A stretch of 64,000 bases of DNA, taken from assembly GCA_003439945.1 (NCBI GenBank), contig QVRM01000980.1, forward strand, positions 186,001 to 250,000, in the 5' to 3' direction. Shown here one piece after another: positions 48,168 through 60,303 of this stretch; the stretch's first letter is position 1, and the number at the start of each line of letters is the position of its first letter. The stretch is from Dermanyssus gallinae. Its lineage: Eukaryota > Arthropoda > Arachnida > Mesostigmata > Dermanyssidae. Both the position numbers and the translations under genes were made by a program. The notes beneath the pieces are model-generated. The model was not told the DNA's origin. It saw only the letters and a list, made by a program, of their open reading frames with translations, and searched no databases.

Positions 48168-49158
48168 CTAACAACTATACTTAATATTTAGTGAACTTCC
48201 CATTACGTCGGATAACTTCAAAAATGCGGTTTGGTATAGTTTGAACAAATTTTGGATGACGTCCTGCGAGAGCTCGTCCCAAGCCTTCACAATTGCTTTT
48301 TTTAGTTCTACCTGGTTCGAAAATTGTTTTTCGTCGGTGTTAACCTTTCGGGCGAGCCAGCCCCATACATTCTCGATAATATTAAGATCAGGTGAGACTG
48401 CAGGCCAGCGTAGGACCTCAATGTGGCGTTGTTCGAACCAGCTTTCGATCAACTTAGCAGTGTGAATCGGGGCATTATCGTGTTGAAAAACAAAGTCGGG
48501 TCCTCCCATCAGCTCAAAATCTGCAGATTGCTTTTCTAGTAGATCCCTATAGCGCGTCGAATTAACACAACCGTCTAAAAACACAATCGGCGACCTTGTA
48601 TAATACCCGACAACGGCCCAGATCATCACCGAACCGCCACCTGAGTGCCGTTTTGACAAAAATCGTTCTTCCTTGCGCACATCGTAAAAATAATAGTTAA
48701 ATCCATCCGGTCCATCACAATTGAACTTTTTTTCATCCGGTGCCATTCAGTGGTCCATGACATCGTAACCTAGGCAAAGTCGAGACGAGCTTTCTGATGC
48801 TCAGCGGTCAATCGTGGTTTTCTCTTAAGTTTTTTCTCGTGAGCCAAAGTATCTTTCTGAGGAGGTTTTGCACATTTCGCACGTTCGTTTGCACACCGGC
48901 CGCCGCCGCAATTGCCTTCGCCGAGAGCGCAGAGTTCGAGGTTATCTTCAAAATTGCGCGCTTGTTTCGTTCCGAAATGGCATTTAGACGCCCCGGACTC
49001 TTTTTTACGCCGTATTTTTCACCCAAATTCACGAAGTTGTTCACTACTTGGCGAGAACGCCCCAATCGACGGGAAATTTCCCGATTAGAGAGGCCGACAT
49101 CTTTATAAGCCTTGATTTGGGTCTTTTCGTCACTCGTGAGACGCCGACCCAAGCCCAT
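48168..49158 (-). pseudogene. Tc3-like transposase pseudogene (DD34E)
   Basis: The protein would bind the TIRs and cut and paste the element. From 49158: [20 protein letters not shown] and [20 protein letters not shown] form the helix-turn-helix DNA-binding region. A frameshift near 48830, a TAG, and a second phase change near 48750 follow. The catalytic part reads APDEKKFNCDGPDGF (first Asp), HSGGGSVMIWAVVGY, FVFQHDNAPIHTA (second Asp) and SPDLNIIENVWGWLA (Glu), with 34 residues between the second Asp and the Glu. A last frameshift near 48220 alters the end. All three catalytic residues survive, but three frame breaks and a stop make it inactive. Confidence 0.88.
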
Positions 49159-49214
49159 TGTTTCAGCACAGAAAAATTTCTGGTAGGAGGTCTGCTTTTG
49201 TTTCCGTCGAGCCG

Positions 49215-49371
49215 TGAAATGAGCCCAAACGTTGTTATTCCACTCAATTCACTCGCTAAGACATGCATCCTGGTGGTGACTTTATAATTTTTTCGCAGCG
49301 TAGCTGTGCCAGATGTCGAAATCTGGTGTTTTAAGGTAAGCCGATACTCCAAATGTCGATAAAAGTATCCG

Positions 49372-49374
<3 letters not shown>
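49215..49374. repeat. Inner terminal inverted repeat, right arm
   Basis: Pairs with 48002-48161. Its outer edge (ccgctg) joins (TA)n directly, so the outer 102 bp of this end are lost. Confidence 0.92.

Positions 49375-49453
<79 letters not shown>
49375..49453. repeat. (TA)n microsatellite, 79 bp
   Basis: Pure TA array at the truncated right end of the Tc3-like element. Confidence 0.95.
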
Positions 49454-49455
<2 letters not shown>

Positions 49456-49691
49456 GCGTACAGGAATGTTTCCCCGCCAGCTAGCAAATTTGCACTTGAT
49501 ATTGACGCTTTATGTGCTATCTGACGTATATTCATGCTCAAGCCAAATCTGTTAGATAAATATCTCAACGTACATGCGCGTAAGCAACCGCAATAGAATG
49601 CAATGGATCTAACACTGAAACCAGATCTATGTGTGCGTGTGTTTGTGTATGAATGAGCATATGTGGTGAGGTTGCGCATCGATGTGAATAC

Positions 49692-49864
49692 CTGTTAGTG
49701 ACCCGAGAGTAAATGGGGGCTATCTGCTGAAGACGTCTCCAAGTATGTCGTATGCCATAGATGAAGTCATACAGCTTTTGGGCCAGCTCGTATCTTGTGA
49801 GCCTGTGGGAGTCTGGTCGGCCTGACGGCTGAATGGGCTCGGGTTGGCTGTGGTTTATCTGCAT
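49692..49864 (-). CDS. Candidate coding exon, unknown protein
   Basis: Not recognised. On the minus strand an ATG at 49864 opens a frame of 57 codons ([20 protein letters not shown], then [19 protein letters not shown] and [14 protein letters not shown]) that runs into cag|gtattc, a fair splice donor (last exon base 49692). Upstream on this strand lies CpG-rich DNA with CAG and CAA triplets (49,980-50,350), as in untranslated first exons. The residue mix is normal and not low complexity. The frame stays open a little past the donor, so it could be chance. Confidence 0.25.
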
Positions 49865-49979
49865 TGCCCGTTGCAACACCGTGTTGTTATCATAATCGTT
49901 CGCCGTCCAACTTTAAGCGCGACCCGGGTAACTCTTTCTACTCACACCCGCCATCTCTATATCGCCCTTCTCACCTACA

Positions 49980-50450
49980 CGCTGCTGCTGCTGCCGCTGT
50001 TGTAACGTATTTCCCGTATACTAGTAGTGGAGGATCCGAGGTGCGCAGATAACACCTTCAAGCTGTGCGGGCAGGAGCAGAAGTGCACGCCGAGGACACT
50101 TCGGTAGTAGTAGAAGTAGGAGTAGACAGACAAATGAGGACCGGGGATGCGAGCGAAGCATCTCGGCAGAGTACGCGCCTCAAATCAACGCCAACAGACG
50201 TGCAGCGCCACGCTGCCACGTCATGACGTGCTTGCGTGCGCCAGCTGCAAGAAGAGGCTGGCCAACTTTTTCCGAGTCTTGTTGATGTTGCTGTTGTTGT
50301 TTTTGTTGTGGTTGTTGTTATTGTTGCTGCTGTTGTTGTTGTTGTTGTTGCTGTAGGTGATCAGGATAGTAAGAGCGACGGACATGAGCTACGGCTTTGT
50401 GTTGCGTGCCACGAATAAGCTCGATCTACACGTCGTCCGCTTGTCGACGA
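49980..50450. other. CpG-rich stretch with triplet repeats
   Basis: A CTG run lies at 49982-50002 and a (TTG)n run at about 50280-50355. Leu- and Val-rich frames over the array are artefacts. It may be the promoter or 5' region of the candidate exon on the minus strand. Confidence 0.35.
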
Positions 50451-50459
50451 ACGTCAGTG

Positions 50460-52005
50460 ATGTAAAACGGTTGCCACAGCGCATGATGCATTGTTAGCAG
50501 CATCACTACGAAAGCGATAAAGGGTTCTTCATGAAGATGACTCGGGCGAGACTTTGTTTTTGCATGCGAGGCTTCAGCAAGCGGCCTGGGCTGGATGATG
50601 CCCAGAGTGTGGCAGCAGAGTGATGTTTAGCGATCTTTTGCGTGAGGGGGTCGGATGCTACAACGGCGGTCAGGCTCGAATAGGGTCGTCCTCGTTAATC
50701 GTCGGATCGAAAAGCGCTTGAAGACGACAAACATCTTTGCTGCAGAATGTGCTTGACTTGTGCGAAACGCCACAGGACAGTCTCGACGCAACATAACAAA
50801 CATAAGCATTAAGCATGCATGTTCAGTGCTGTAAGACGCAGATCACCGAGATTTGCGGTGATCTCTTGGTAATTTTTTAGCAGCCGACACAAACGTCAAC
50901 GATGGATGGTATCGTGATAAAACCCTGCTGATGTCATGTATGCTCGTATTCTCTTAGCATTATCTTTCCCAGCAAACCTCCGGTTGTAACATGATCATGT
51001 ACAGTTCTTGTGACACGTGTGGCAAGTTAGTTAGCCAGTAGTAGGAAATATTTAGCGTATGAAAATGCAAGTTTCCTGTATACACAAGTCCTGAGAAACA
51101 TTGTCAAATAAAAGTACGACGTTACTTTAAATAACGCGATGCTTCACACGCATTAATTAAAAAAAAAACGTTAAAAAAATAGCCCGAGATCTTTAAAGCA
51201 ACATAAAAAATAAAAGTGTTTAAGATATTTTAAACATCTGAATCTTATATTTATAAAGGTACAACACCATGTCTAATAAAACGCAATCTGGGTAAGCTAG
51301 ATACCGTTTTGGTTTTTACAGCTGTATACGGGACACCCAATTTTTCAGCTTCTTCCCATAAATCAGGCTCGATTGCAATTATATTGACTTTGACTATAAT
51401 GGTCATGGGATAAACAGCGCACACTTTACTCTTCAAAACCCTACAGGAAACGTCTCACAGCGTTAAATCGCAGAACCTTGAAGGTCAATGAACGTCTAGG
51501 CAAACATAGGGGCCAATTATTCTATTGGGCCAAAGGCTGTACCACATCGTATGTCATATATAACGGCTTTTCGTGAATCATGTGAGGGTTCCCGGTTGCA
51601 CGGATGTGTCACTTTGGTTTACTCACACTTCTATTCAGATAGAAATGAGCTTCGTCGCAAGCGATCATTTTCTTCACAGAATGGCCATTGGGCGCGCAAG
51701 ATTCTGCAAGAAGCCAACTGACATTTATTCGGACACCCTATATATACATATTTGTAAGCACGTAAAGAGACATTAAACACGCCCCTAGAAATAATAGATG
51801 AAATAGATTTTACAATTCAGGTGATGGTGACCACTATGCACTATATGATACGATACAAAATAATGCCCACTTAAATAAGGCGCCCTCCATAATGATGTGT
51901 GCTGTAAGCGCCGGTGAGTGCACACCATACATCGTGAGCTGGGATGTGTACTTACTTATGGTTATCCCACTAGACATAAGGAACGCGCCGCAAGGAACAC
52001 GTCTC
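50460..52005. other. No recognisable feature
   Basis: AT-rich in the second half. No motif was found in the short frames. Confidence 0.5.
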
Positions 52006-52009
52006 CATC

Positions 52010-52560
52010 GCAGATACAATTTTCTACTTGCCTACTTTCAATTCTGCCTCGGAGAGTGCGTCGCTGCTGCGGATGCAGCTGCTGCTGATGCTGATGAACG
52101 CGGACCAGCATCATTGATGGACATCACCTCGACTGGCCATAGGAGAAAGAAGCAGGCGACGCTTGAACGTGTCGGCGCCGGCAATGCTAACAAAAATAGT
52201 CAACAACCGGCACAGTAGCCGTGCAAAGGACCGCTAAAGGAAGACGCCAGCCGCCGCCGCTGCTGCTGCTGCTGAAGAAGAACAGCAACCAGCGCTATAG
52301 AGTGTGATGATGGCCGCAACTTCACTCTAGTGAGGCCCACCCCGCCACAAACAGCGGAAGTTCGCGGACAGCCCGAAAAAGGATGGTGAAGGATACGCGC
52401 CCCCCGGCAGGCTGTGCCCCTGAGCAGGCAACCGCCGAAGGAAGTGAGAAGCAGCGCGCAGGTGCAAAGAAAGCGACATCCATTACAAACGGGAAATGCA
52501 AATATAGATAGATCTGGGTGGTGTGGATTGTACGCCCTTGGTAAAAATCGTGTGTTACTC
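52010..52560. other. GC-rich stretch with CTG/CAG triplets
   Basis: A gctgctg run lies at about 52065-52095 and a (CTG)n run at about 52258-52275. Opposing frames (51892-52218 +, 52200-52562 -) lack motifs. Confidence 0.35.
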
Positions 52561-52837
52561 ATGAAGGCTGCCTCCGTGCGAAGGGTTTCTCAGACGATCA
52601 ACTCCCGACTGCGGATGTGCGGTTGCAGGAAAATTCAGAGAAAACTGCATTTCGACAGGAGGCGAGGGTTCCATCAGTTGGCAAGGCTTCCCGAGGCACG
52701 GCGAGGTAGGAGGAATATCAATCTGTCTACGATTGTCAGGATTGCCCCGCACGCAATGTGTGTGTGTGTGTGCGTGTCGAAGTAGGAGTGTTGGTTAACG
52801 CCGACCTCAGGTAGATTCAACTTTGCATTGTTTTGTC

Positions 52838-52858
52838 TACTACTACTACTACTACTTC
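52838..52858. repeat. (CTA)n microsatellite
   Basis: Seven ctact-type triplets just before the LINE endonuclease fragment. Confidence 0.85.
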
Positions 52859-53229
52859 TGTACGACGAAATCAAGGAGCCAATGCTTACAGAAAGTTGCG
52901 TTGGCTATGCCCAGCCTGCAGTTGCCTACATTGGCATGCGGCGACTTTAATTGTCGCATAGATAGTGGCGCCACCGACGGCAAAGGCGACGAGTTGATAG
53001 AAGTTTTGAGAAACAGATTTGCGCTTTGCTGGAAAAAAAATGCACTACCGACGTTCTGTTCCATAATTAGAACGTCCGATGAAATTTTAAGGATGCAAGA
53101 TCCTTAACCTTATAGCTCGGTAGTGCCTTTCAGTGTTGGCGTTTCTACGCGTGTCGTGCCGCCACCTACCAGACGGCATTCCCATTACGGCATCTTGTTT
53201 GGTGTTCTGATGAAGACGCGTGTCAACGG

Positions 53230-53420
53230 CGCTTACGGTGGGGGCCGATATTGACGTAGTGCATTCGCGTGCGCTTTGTGACCGGAGGAGACACATAGTT
53301 GCTGTGACGGGTTCAATCCCCGTCGTTGCACATTTGTATTTATGGGGACTGTCTTACAAAACAATAAAAAAACAACTCCGTGGACGTTAAGTGTTGGCTG
53401 AGAGTCAGCTCGAAAAAGTT
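53230..53420 (+). repeat. tRNA-derived SINE, family 1, copy D, inside the LINE
   Basis: A box-A-like region (gtagtgcattcgcgtgc) is followed by box B GGTTCAATCC (53310-53319) and by body text 'catttgtatttatggggac' and 'ggctgagagtcagctcg', the reverse of copies A to C. An A-rich run (aaaacaataaaaaaacaac) sits in the body. It lies between the endonuclease and RT parts of the LINE. Confidence 0.65.
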
Positions 53421-54129
53421 TAGATGCGCTACCTTAAACGTCGGGAAGTGTTGGAGCTGCTACGGCAGGCAAGATAATTGCTCAACACATTTACCTCTAG
53501 ATAAGTGCTAAGCGTAACGCGGTCTATAGACAATATAGAGCATCCTACAAAAAGCTCGTCTTGTACAAAAAGCGCCGGTATTAAAGAAAAGAAAAAAATC
53601 GCCTGCTTGAAGGAGCGAAGATTGAACCCGTGCGTCGATTTCAGAGCTCACTCAATCGTATATACATATATAATTAAAGGCAGCAGGTTGCTGCTGGGTA
53701 AGAACAACCGCTTATGTTTAAGCAACTTGTGTTTTAGGAACGAGGAGGTCGCTCGGCGTATTGCGTCGGAACGTACTCTCAAAAATCTTCGCCAAGGTGG
53801 TCATAGAGAGAGAGTGTTTTGAACTGTCAAGAAGCCCCTTCCACCTGAGCAATTTGCGTTCAGGAAAGCCCGAGGTACACAGGAAGCAACCTATGTACTC
53901 CAAATCTGGAGGTAAGCGGAGTCCCCCTTATATGCAGTCTTCATCAACTGCGTAAATGCCTTTGATAAAACCTCAAGCCACCTATGGTTGATTCGTTTTG
54001 ACAAGCTGGAGTAGGTTTTATTCTCAGAGTGATCTCCAGCTTCTTCTCTGAGGGCTACCTCGACTCACTTTTTTCTTAACTGAATTTTAGCGCTGATATC
54101 ACAGAAGTCATTCGATCAATTATTCCTTT

Positions 54130-54890
54130 ATGTAACACCATATTCCGTTGTTTTATAATTAATAATAATCATTTTCACATGAGGCTTTATATCCGGTCCT
54201 GTCAAGAGGTTGAGGCTAGGAAGTATGAGGGTAATCAATAGTTTGTTTGTTCCTACATTTGCCTATTGGGTTATAGAACCCGTGACCACACGTTTGCGCG
54301 GAGCCAATTGTCCACTGCAAAGTGCTAACATAGCGAAGTTATAAAAATAAATGCCTCTACCTATACATTTACCTATTGTTATGAGGTTTGGCGGCCCTAG
54401 TTAATGAATGAGCAAAATTCCCTTGTCGTATTTTAGTAAGGCGTGACATTGCCCGTAATTCCATTATAATATGCCCTATTTGGGAACTCAGTCCAGAGCG
54501 GTTTATCGTATGCACAATCGTATTTTAAACTCGTCAATATATCAAAGTACTTTAGCACTCGCTTAAACAATCTTAGAAGCGGTAAAACCATATCGTCAAG
54601 ACAAATTGCCAAGGCAAATCCTGTAATGAACAAGTATTTATGCTGAATGGCCGGGGAACTATAAACGGGATTTTTGCGCTAACGGCGGAAATTCCAGCAC
54701 ACCTGTGAACTGACTATTGTATGAATCTAGGTAACGGTGTGTGAAATATTTTTTAATAGGATTAGCATTGTTTATTTGATAATCAATTCATATTACAATA
54801 TTGCGTAAATTGACGTGTTAAAAGGTAACTGTTGTAAACAGTGTTCCTCTTTGACAAAATAAAAGTGCAAATTTGAATTGAATTAAACTA
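54130..54890 (+). mobile_element. Probable insertion inside the LINE RT
   Basis: This AT-rich block separates RT motif A (about 53,990) from the FADD box (55,053), which normally lie about 300 bp apart. It ends in aataaaagtgcaaatttgaattgaattaaa, resembling the A-rich tail of a retroelement. No protein motif was seen. What was inserted is not known. Confidence 0.4.
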
Positions 54891-55359
54891 CCTTGAGGTA
54901 GACATGTGTGGCAATGGGACTATACAGCTGAGACAAAACGTAGAAACCCCGCATAAAAACCCCGTCAGCTGCCTTGCGTTTACCCTACTTATCGTTGACC
55001 TAGTCCGCCATGCTCCCGCTCGCGGAAAGAGTTTAGAAACATGGTCATAATGTTTGCGGATTACGTCGTAGTTGCGCACCGCAATCTCGGGAGCATATGA
55101 CGTATTGTCGTCGACACTGAAGCCTACCTAAGCGGTTTAAAACTTCAAGTAAATTCACAGACGACGAAGGCAATAAAATGTTGCCCATGATGCCGGGTGC
55201 CTGGCGCAGATAAAATAATTCGTAGTGGCCAACCCCTGGGGTTTGTCAACTTATTTCTTTATTTGGATCTCAGGGTCCATTTTATTAACACGAGCTTTTC
55301 ACAGCACATTGCGAACTGGTACCGGGCAGCAATTGCATCGGTGTACACGGAGGTATGAA

Positions 55360-56003
55360 ATGTTCGAATGCTGGGTGTTGCAGTGCTTAAAATTATATAG
55401 TTGAACTCAAGAGATGTTTTGCAGTTACAAGAAACGGGTTATCTGTATGCCGCGTTCGGCACGGAGCCGATTCACCCCAGGGTAGTAGGCTGCGGGCAAG
55501 CAGTTGAAGGAATCAGATTCGAGCCGAAGTTACCAGTCTAAGTCATGAAGATTTTCCGGCACTTTTTGGGAGAATAACAAAGTAAAGTGGTGAAAGCCGT
55601 ACTCAGCACATCACCACAAATCTATGGACAGAATGGCATACACTAGTCGTCATGTGCACAGAAGGTATATTGTGTACGACTATGACCACCTGGTGTGTTC
55701 CACTTGTAGATTTCACAATGTCGTCAATTTCGGGGTAAATCAATTAAAATTCTTCTTCTTGTAGCACCAATAGAACGTTAGGGATTTCACTCCTCGAGCT
55801 TTCCCTAGAGTCAACCTTAAATGCCCAAACGATTCATCTAGCTGATGGACGGTCTGTAGAAATGGTTATTGCAGAGAGGTCCGAGTAGTATTGTTCTTCT
55901 GTTTCATATTGATAGAAATCAATGGTTTATTAACAAAGGCTCACACAGAAAGAGCCGTCTTAATTAACAATTAACAAGTTTTTCCTTATGCATATTGATA
56001 CAC

Positions 56004-56044
<41 letters not shown>

Positions 56045-56809
56045 TTTTAGAGCTACGACAGCTTTATGTCACAATGCATTTACTTTGAAGGCGTCCATAC
56101 AAGATTTACAGATATCAGCACGAGAGACAAAAAGGGGCCGTCATTAGAGTGGCTTACGGTGTCAAGCTTGGGTTTCGTACCTACCCAGTGGTATAAATGC
56201 GTATGCATTCCGCCTCTGTAGAACGTGCCTTAGTGTTATAGGAGCTGATTCGACTGATTTGATCGCCAAGGCATATGATGTAGGCTGCTATTGACCTTGC
56301 GAGTCAAACATCCTCTTGCGTCGTCTGCTCCTTGAATATTCTCAAAAAGTACATCGTTTTGGGTCCCCGCTAAAAATTAACAGCGATGCAAGAAGAAGTT
56401 CCTCCGCTAGCTGAATCAACACCCGCCCCAACCTAGGCCGTTTTCGCCGCTTCCGACTAAACGCGAACGCCGACGCCAATGCTCTCTGGCCGACGCTCCA
56501 GCCCGAAATGTTGACAGACCGATCTAATTTTGTATTTGAACGACTTATTGCTTTCGCTCGTCTGTTATTCAACGCCTATTTGCTAGCTGCTAAAATCGTC
56601 GTTCGCGAGGAATTTTGTGCCAATATTGCCGACACACTGAGTAGCTAGCTATTCACCAGTTGGAATGCGTTAAGTCAAGCGCCTGGTGTGGAAACATTCA
56701 GACACGAACACGCGGAAGCACTTGAGCATGCTTATAGTGAAACTTAATTCTAAGGGGGCCCTTGGCTTGGTTTTTAAATATCGCATATTACTGCGATAAT
56801 GCTGAAGTG

Positions 56810-56861
<52 letters not shown>

Positions 56862-56880
56862 CATAGTGTATATAATAAAC
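55360..56880. other. Unassigned; two (TA)n arrays
   Basis: TA arrays lie at about 56009-56041 and 56814-56856. Nothing else was recognised. Confidence 0.5.
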
Positions 56881-56884
56881 TTCT

Positions 56885-57000
56885 CGGGCTGGCCCTCAGC
56901 CAAGGTTAACCATCCACGGGAAGACTGCTTTTCGCGTTGCTTCATAGACGTACCTCCATAAACGCAAATGTGCAAAGGCTCGAACCCGCGCATCTATGTG
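56885..57000 (-). repeat. tRNA-derived SINE, family 1, copy C (truncated)
   Basis: The + strand text ctggccctcagccaaggtta and 'tagacgtacctccataaacgcaaatgtgc' is followed by box B in reverse complement (ggctcgaacc, 56978-56987). The part that should hold box A is replaced by unrelated sequence, so the head is broken. Confidence 0.65.
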
Positions 57001-57220
57001 TTTCCTTCTGCTTGTATCCAAAGACCGCACTTGGCTTTGCTCTTTACTGTTGTAACATCGCTCAAGTGCAATGCATTAAATACAGCGTATCACAGCAGTC
57101 TATTGAAATTAGCTTCCTTACTCCAAATAGGCCTGGAAGAAGGCTTGTGGTAATGATATTTGTTGTAGACATATAGGACAGTAAATCACAAATAAATGAT
57201 TGTCTAACTTCTCAGGGTAT

Positions 57221-57238
57221 TATATATATATATATATA
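57221..57238. repeat. (TA)n microsatellite
   Basis: Short TA array. Confidence 0.9.
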
Positions 57239-57456
57239 TTACTTAGAATAACTTGCTAGAGTACTCTAGGACTGCCGCGGACATTGCGCGGGCTAACTGT
57301 GTGCTGCATACAATCTCCTTGGTTTGGGCCTCTCTTTAATTAAAGTAGTTCTGGATACAGCCAAAGCAAAATAAGTTATTCTTAAATATCCTCTGTTGCT
57401 TTTATGCCGCCGATGAAAAAATCAGGCTAAGACACTACTTCCCATAGCTTCATTAG

Positions 57457-57771
57457 CTACTTACTGGGCTGGCCTAACGTCCATATGCAATGTGCTTTTG
57501 AGCCGACTTCATTCTCCGGGCAGGGAAGATATCTGGTACACTTTACGTACATTAGAATATCATGGCAGATGCTAAGCGTGACATTTAAACAGGCTCTAAT
57601 AATTTCGGAAGCTCGCTCTGCATGTTGTTTGCCCACAGCGTCTCGCAAAAAGCCACATTCACGACACAAACATAGTTTACTGCTCCAATGAATGATATGC
57701 TTCAAAGAGGCAACATTATAAACAAGTCTGGAACCTTCTGGAACAAGAGTAGCCGTACCTCCTAACTCCAA
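57457..57771 (-). pseudogene. Cys-rich frame, possibly a transposase amino-terminal domain
   Basis: The 104-codon frame reads GSRLVYNVASLKHIIHWSSK, then LCLCRECGFLRDAVGKQHAE. The pattern 'G.RLV....L...I....C..C' followed by a second Cys-containing part is reminiscent of the amino-terminal region of some Mutator-like transposases. The second half carries further Cys (SICHD, VKCTRYLPC) but no clear match. It is a weak call. A host exon or chance remain possible. Confidence 0.2.
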
Positions 57772-57799
57772 TAAAACGATTTATCTATTGCAATAGTCA

Positions 57800-58695
57800 T
57801 CGGTGGCGACAGAGATCTCTTGGAAGTACTGTTTTTTTTTTCGAGCGAGGGTTCTGACACGTTCTGACGATCATGAAGAAGGCGGTCAGACAATATGTAA
57901 CTGAACGCTGATAAAGTTGGGGAAAGATGTCACCGCTCCCGTGTTCTGCGTAGTCTTGTAACCACTTTAATATATGTAGTATGAAGTAACGCCACTTAGC
58001 CAGTAGCAGACAGGGAAATTTGGTTCGTTCAACCTCGAGACTCGATCACTTGTGCGGTCCCGTGCTCGCTGCCGCCTCAGCCAAGCGGGGGGCGCGGGGT
58101 TCCAACTATTCCAGGGGCGAAGGGTTCGCAGAGACGACATAGTAAGGCGGCTGCACATTACGCAAATCGCGCTCGTACGTAATTGCACCAAAATACCCCC
58201 CCCCCTCTGCGTGCCTCAGTCGGCGGCGCCTTATGTTGTCCAAATATTCTGCGTCGACGGGTGGGTTAGGCTCATCTTCATCTTCCCGCTCCCCCGTTCC
58301 CGCGCTCCATTACGAGGCCTCCTCGAAGAGACGACGCAACGTCTCAATTTGTGCAGTGGCTTGTGCCTACGATTTATGGCATCATATATATATATATATA
58401 TATATACATATATATGCATATATATTTTATTTTATGGAGGAGGAGTTAAATGCTTTAGGCACTATCGCAGTAGCGCGAGTAGATAGACACTCGGTCTTAC
58501 GCAGTGTGAAACTCACCCCCGACGGTTGGACACCATTCCACCGAGATAAACGCACCTACCCCTTAAGCTTTACTCTCTGCCAGCCCGGTTCTCTTTTTAA
58601 CAGTACTACTAACAGCCGACGGGAGAAGTGGTGAGCGTCCTTCGGATCAATTGGCCGATGGAATCTCAGGGCTTGACCTTATAGAGCTGCCATAC
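57800..58695. other. Unassigned; TA array at 58384-58425
   Basis: Contains a C-run and a GC-rich block (58,060-58,350) of unclear nature, followed by an interrupted TA array. Confidence 0.4.
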
Positions 58696-58699
58696 TGCG

Positions 58700-59130
58700 T
58701 CCCTCCAGCTGCGAAAAGGTTTTTCTAGAGGTAGCGTCATATTCTGTCCTCTCTGTCGCAAATCTGTCTCTTCTGAGTGGCTAACCAGTACCTCTCGTGC
58801 CACCTGCAGCCTCCTATATTCCAGTTAGAGGTGCCTTCACAAATGAATTGCACGAATTGTGAAATCCCCTGAGTGGGCAGGTCCGGAGGAGGATTCGTTG
58901 AGCTTAGCTCTCCACCCAGCTTCAATCGGTCCAACACTTTTCTTATAGCCTCTATTCGGACTTGCGCAAAGACCGGGGCAGACCAACAGCGTATGGGCTG
59001 CGTCGTCTTCGACGCCTATCACAGTGTACGCATGTGTCCGAGGAGGCTTTTCCTATCCTTAGCAGATATGCTTGGAAGTCGCCATAGTCGGTATGACCTG
59101 CGTCAAAAAGTGATCAATCTCTCTGCGTGG
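58700..59130 (-). pseudogene. R1-type LINE carboxy-terminal (zinc knuckle) fragment
   Basis: From 59100 down, one phase reads YGDFQAYLLRIGKASSDTCV, then HC. This is the R1 'SGHG.F..YL.RIGKA....C..C' block that opens the carboxy-terminal zinc knuckle. The neighbouring phase continues VEDDAAHTLLVCPGLCAS, giving the His and last Cys (AAHTLLVC). A frameshift separates them. The rest (58937-58737) is a short frame without motif. The matching block on the other strand is at 61,045. Confidence 0.55.
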
Positions 59131-59146
59131 TCGATTCAACTACTTT

Positions 59147-59148
<2 letters not shown>

Positions 59149-59200
<52 letters not shown>
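59149..59200. repeat. (TA)n microsatellite
   Basis: TA array. A separate (AAT)n run lies at about 59472-59501. Confidence 0.95.
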
Positions 59201-59207
<7 letters not shown>

Positions 59208-59209
59208 AT

Positions 59210-60300
59210 ACGCCAACTCTTAACCAGTTTTGTTTGTGACTTTTCTAAATTAGACTATAGATATACGCATACGTGGACGCATATCAACGTGTGCGGATAT
59301 ACTGTGATAAAAAGCGTTGTTTCGCACGAGGCTATTCGTTGTGGTGTTTCGTCACGAATAGCGTAAGCTAAAATCGGAATCGAACGTATCGAAAGTGTTG
59401 GCTATTTCCCAAAACATAAAATAGAGACAAAAAGAGTTGTTTGCTCGGCTCGATTTTCCCGCTTGGCGAGATATAATAATAATAATAATAATAATAATAA
59501 GAAAATTGTGTGTCGTGAATTGACGCGAGACCTGCCGTTTACCATAGCTTAGCTACGTGTATCTCATGACGTTGCAAAGACCGCCAAAACTCGGCTCGTC
59601 TCGTCTCGCTAATCCGCCTTGTGGTTAGAACGGCACGCATGGCGGGTGCGTGAAATTCGCTCGGGCCAGCTCAACCCTCCTCAACAGCTCCCGCTCGAAC
59701 AAGTTAGCAGTTCTCCTTCAATGAGCTTGTTCGTCGGCAAACATGTACTAAGTTGAGCTAATCAACATTGACTGATCAGGCAGGCTGGCTGGATGATAGC
59801 GAAACAAAATTATATACCATACAAGGAACAAGTTCTCACCGTCTACTCACTGTATGTCGTTTCGGGATTGAAACGTCGATTCGTGATGAGTATTTGACTC
59901 ATCGTGGCCCACAGACTTCTACGTTGGTGTGACATTCCGTCGAATTTCGTCTAAATTTGTATGTATTATAGTATATGTAGCACCCTGTCGAAGGTTTCAT
60001 TTGTTTATTTGAGTCTACAGTGCGTGTGCTGTAGTTGTCTGGGCAAGCTATATAGTATTATAGGTTATATCGTCACTGTTTAAGGCAGGCTAGCGGATAC
60101 ATGTGCGCTATGATAGCTTTCGTGCAAGCGAATGTACGTGCGCACAGCTATGCACGCGATCACACAAACACTAGAAGTAGTAACATACTTTTAACTTATA
60201 TGAGAGCTGTTGAACTGCACGAGTAGGAGAATGTCATCCGACTTAATCGAAACAATAGTGATGCGGTATCAACACCATATATGAGGGCGTATGCAGTACA
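59210..60300. other. No recognisable feature
   Basis: Apart from the (AAT)n run nothing could be assigned. Confidence 0.5.
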
Positions 60301-60303
60301 CAC

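Larger units (their letters stand above)
52905..55358 (+). pseudogene. Decayed LINE (endonuclease, RT) split by insertions
   Basis: 52905-53100: endonuclease block LQLPTLACGDFNCRIDSGA, then DGKGDELIEVLRNRFALCW, with the GDFN catalytic motif intact. 53827-54010: RT start VKKPLPPEQFAFRKARGTQE, then ATYVLQIW, a TAA, and in the same phase YAVFINCVNAFDKTSSHLW (RT motif A). 55044-55355: VIMFADYVVVAHRNLGSI (FADD box altered to FADY), a stop, then YLSGLKLQVNSQTTKAIKCC and later GQPLGFVNLFLYLDLRVHF. Order and strand fit one element. The first gap holds a SINE (53,230-53,420), and the second gap is about 750 bp too long for an RT and therefore holds another insertion. Stops and the changed active site show that it is dead. 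Confidence 0.65.

Noticed and set aside
49044..49679. 211-codon minus-strand frame
   Set aside because: It runs through a 79-bp TA array (Tyr-Ile repeats) and the end of the Tc3-like element. It is chance.
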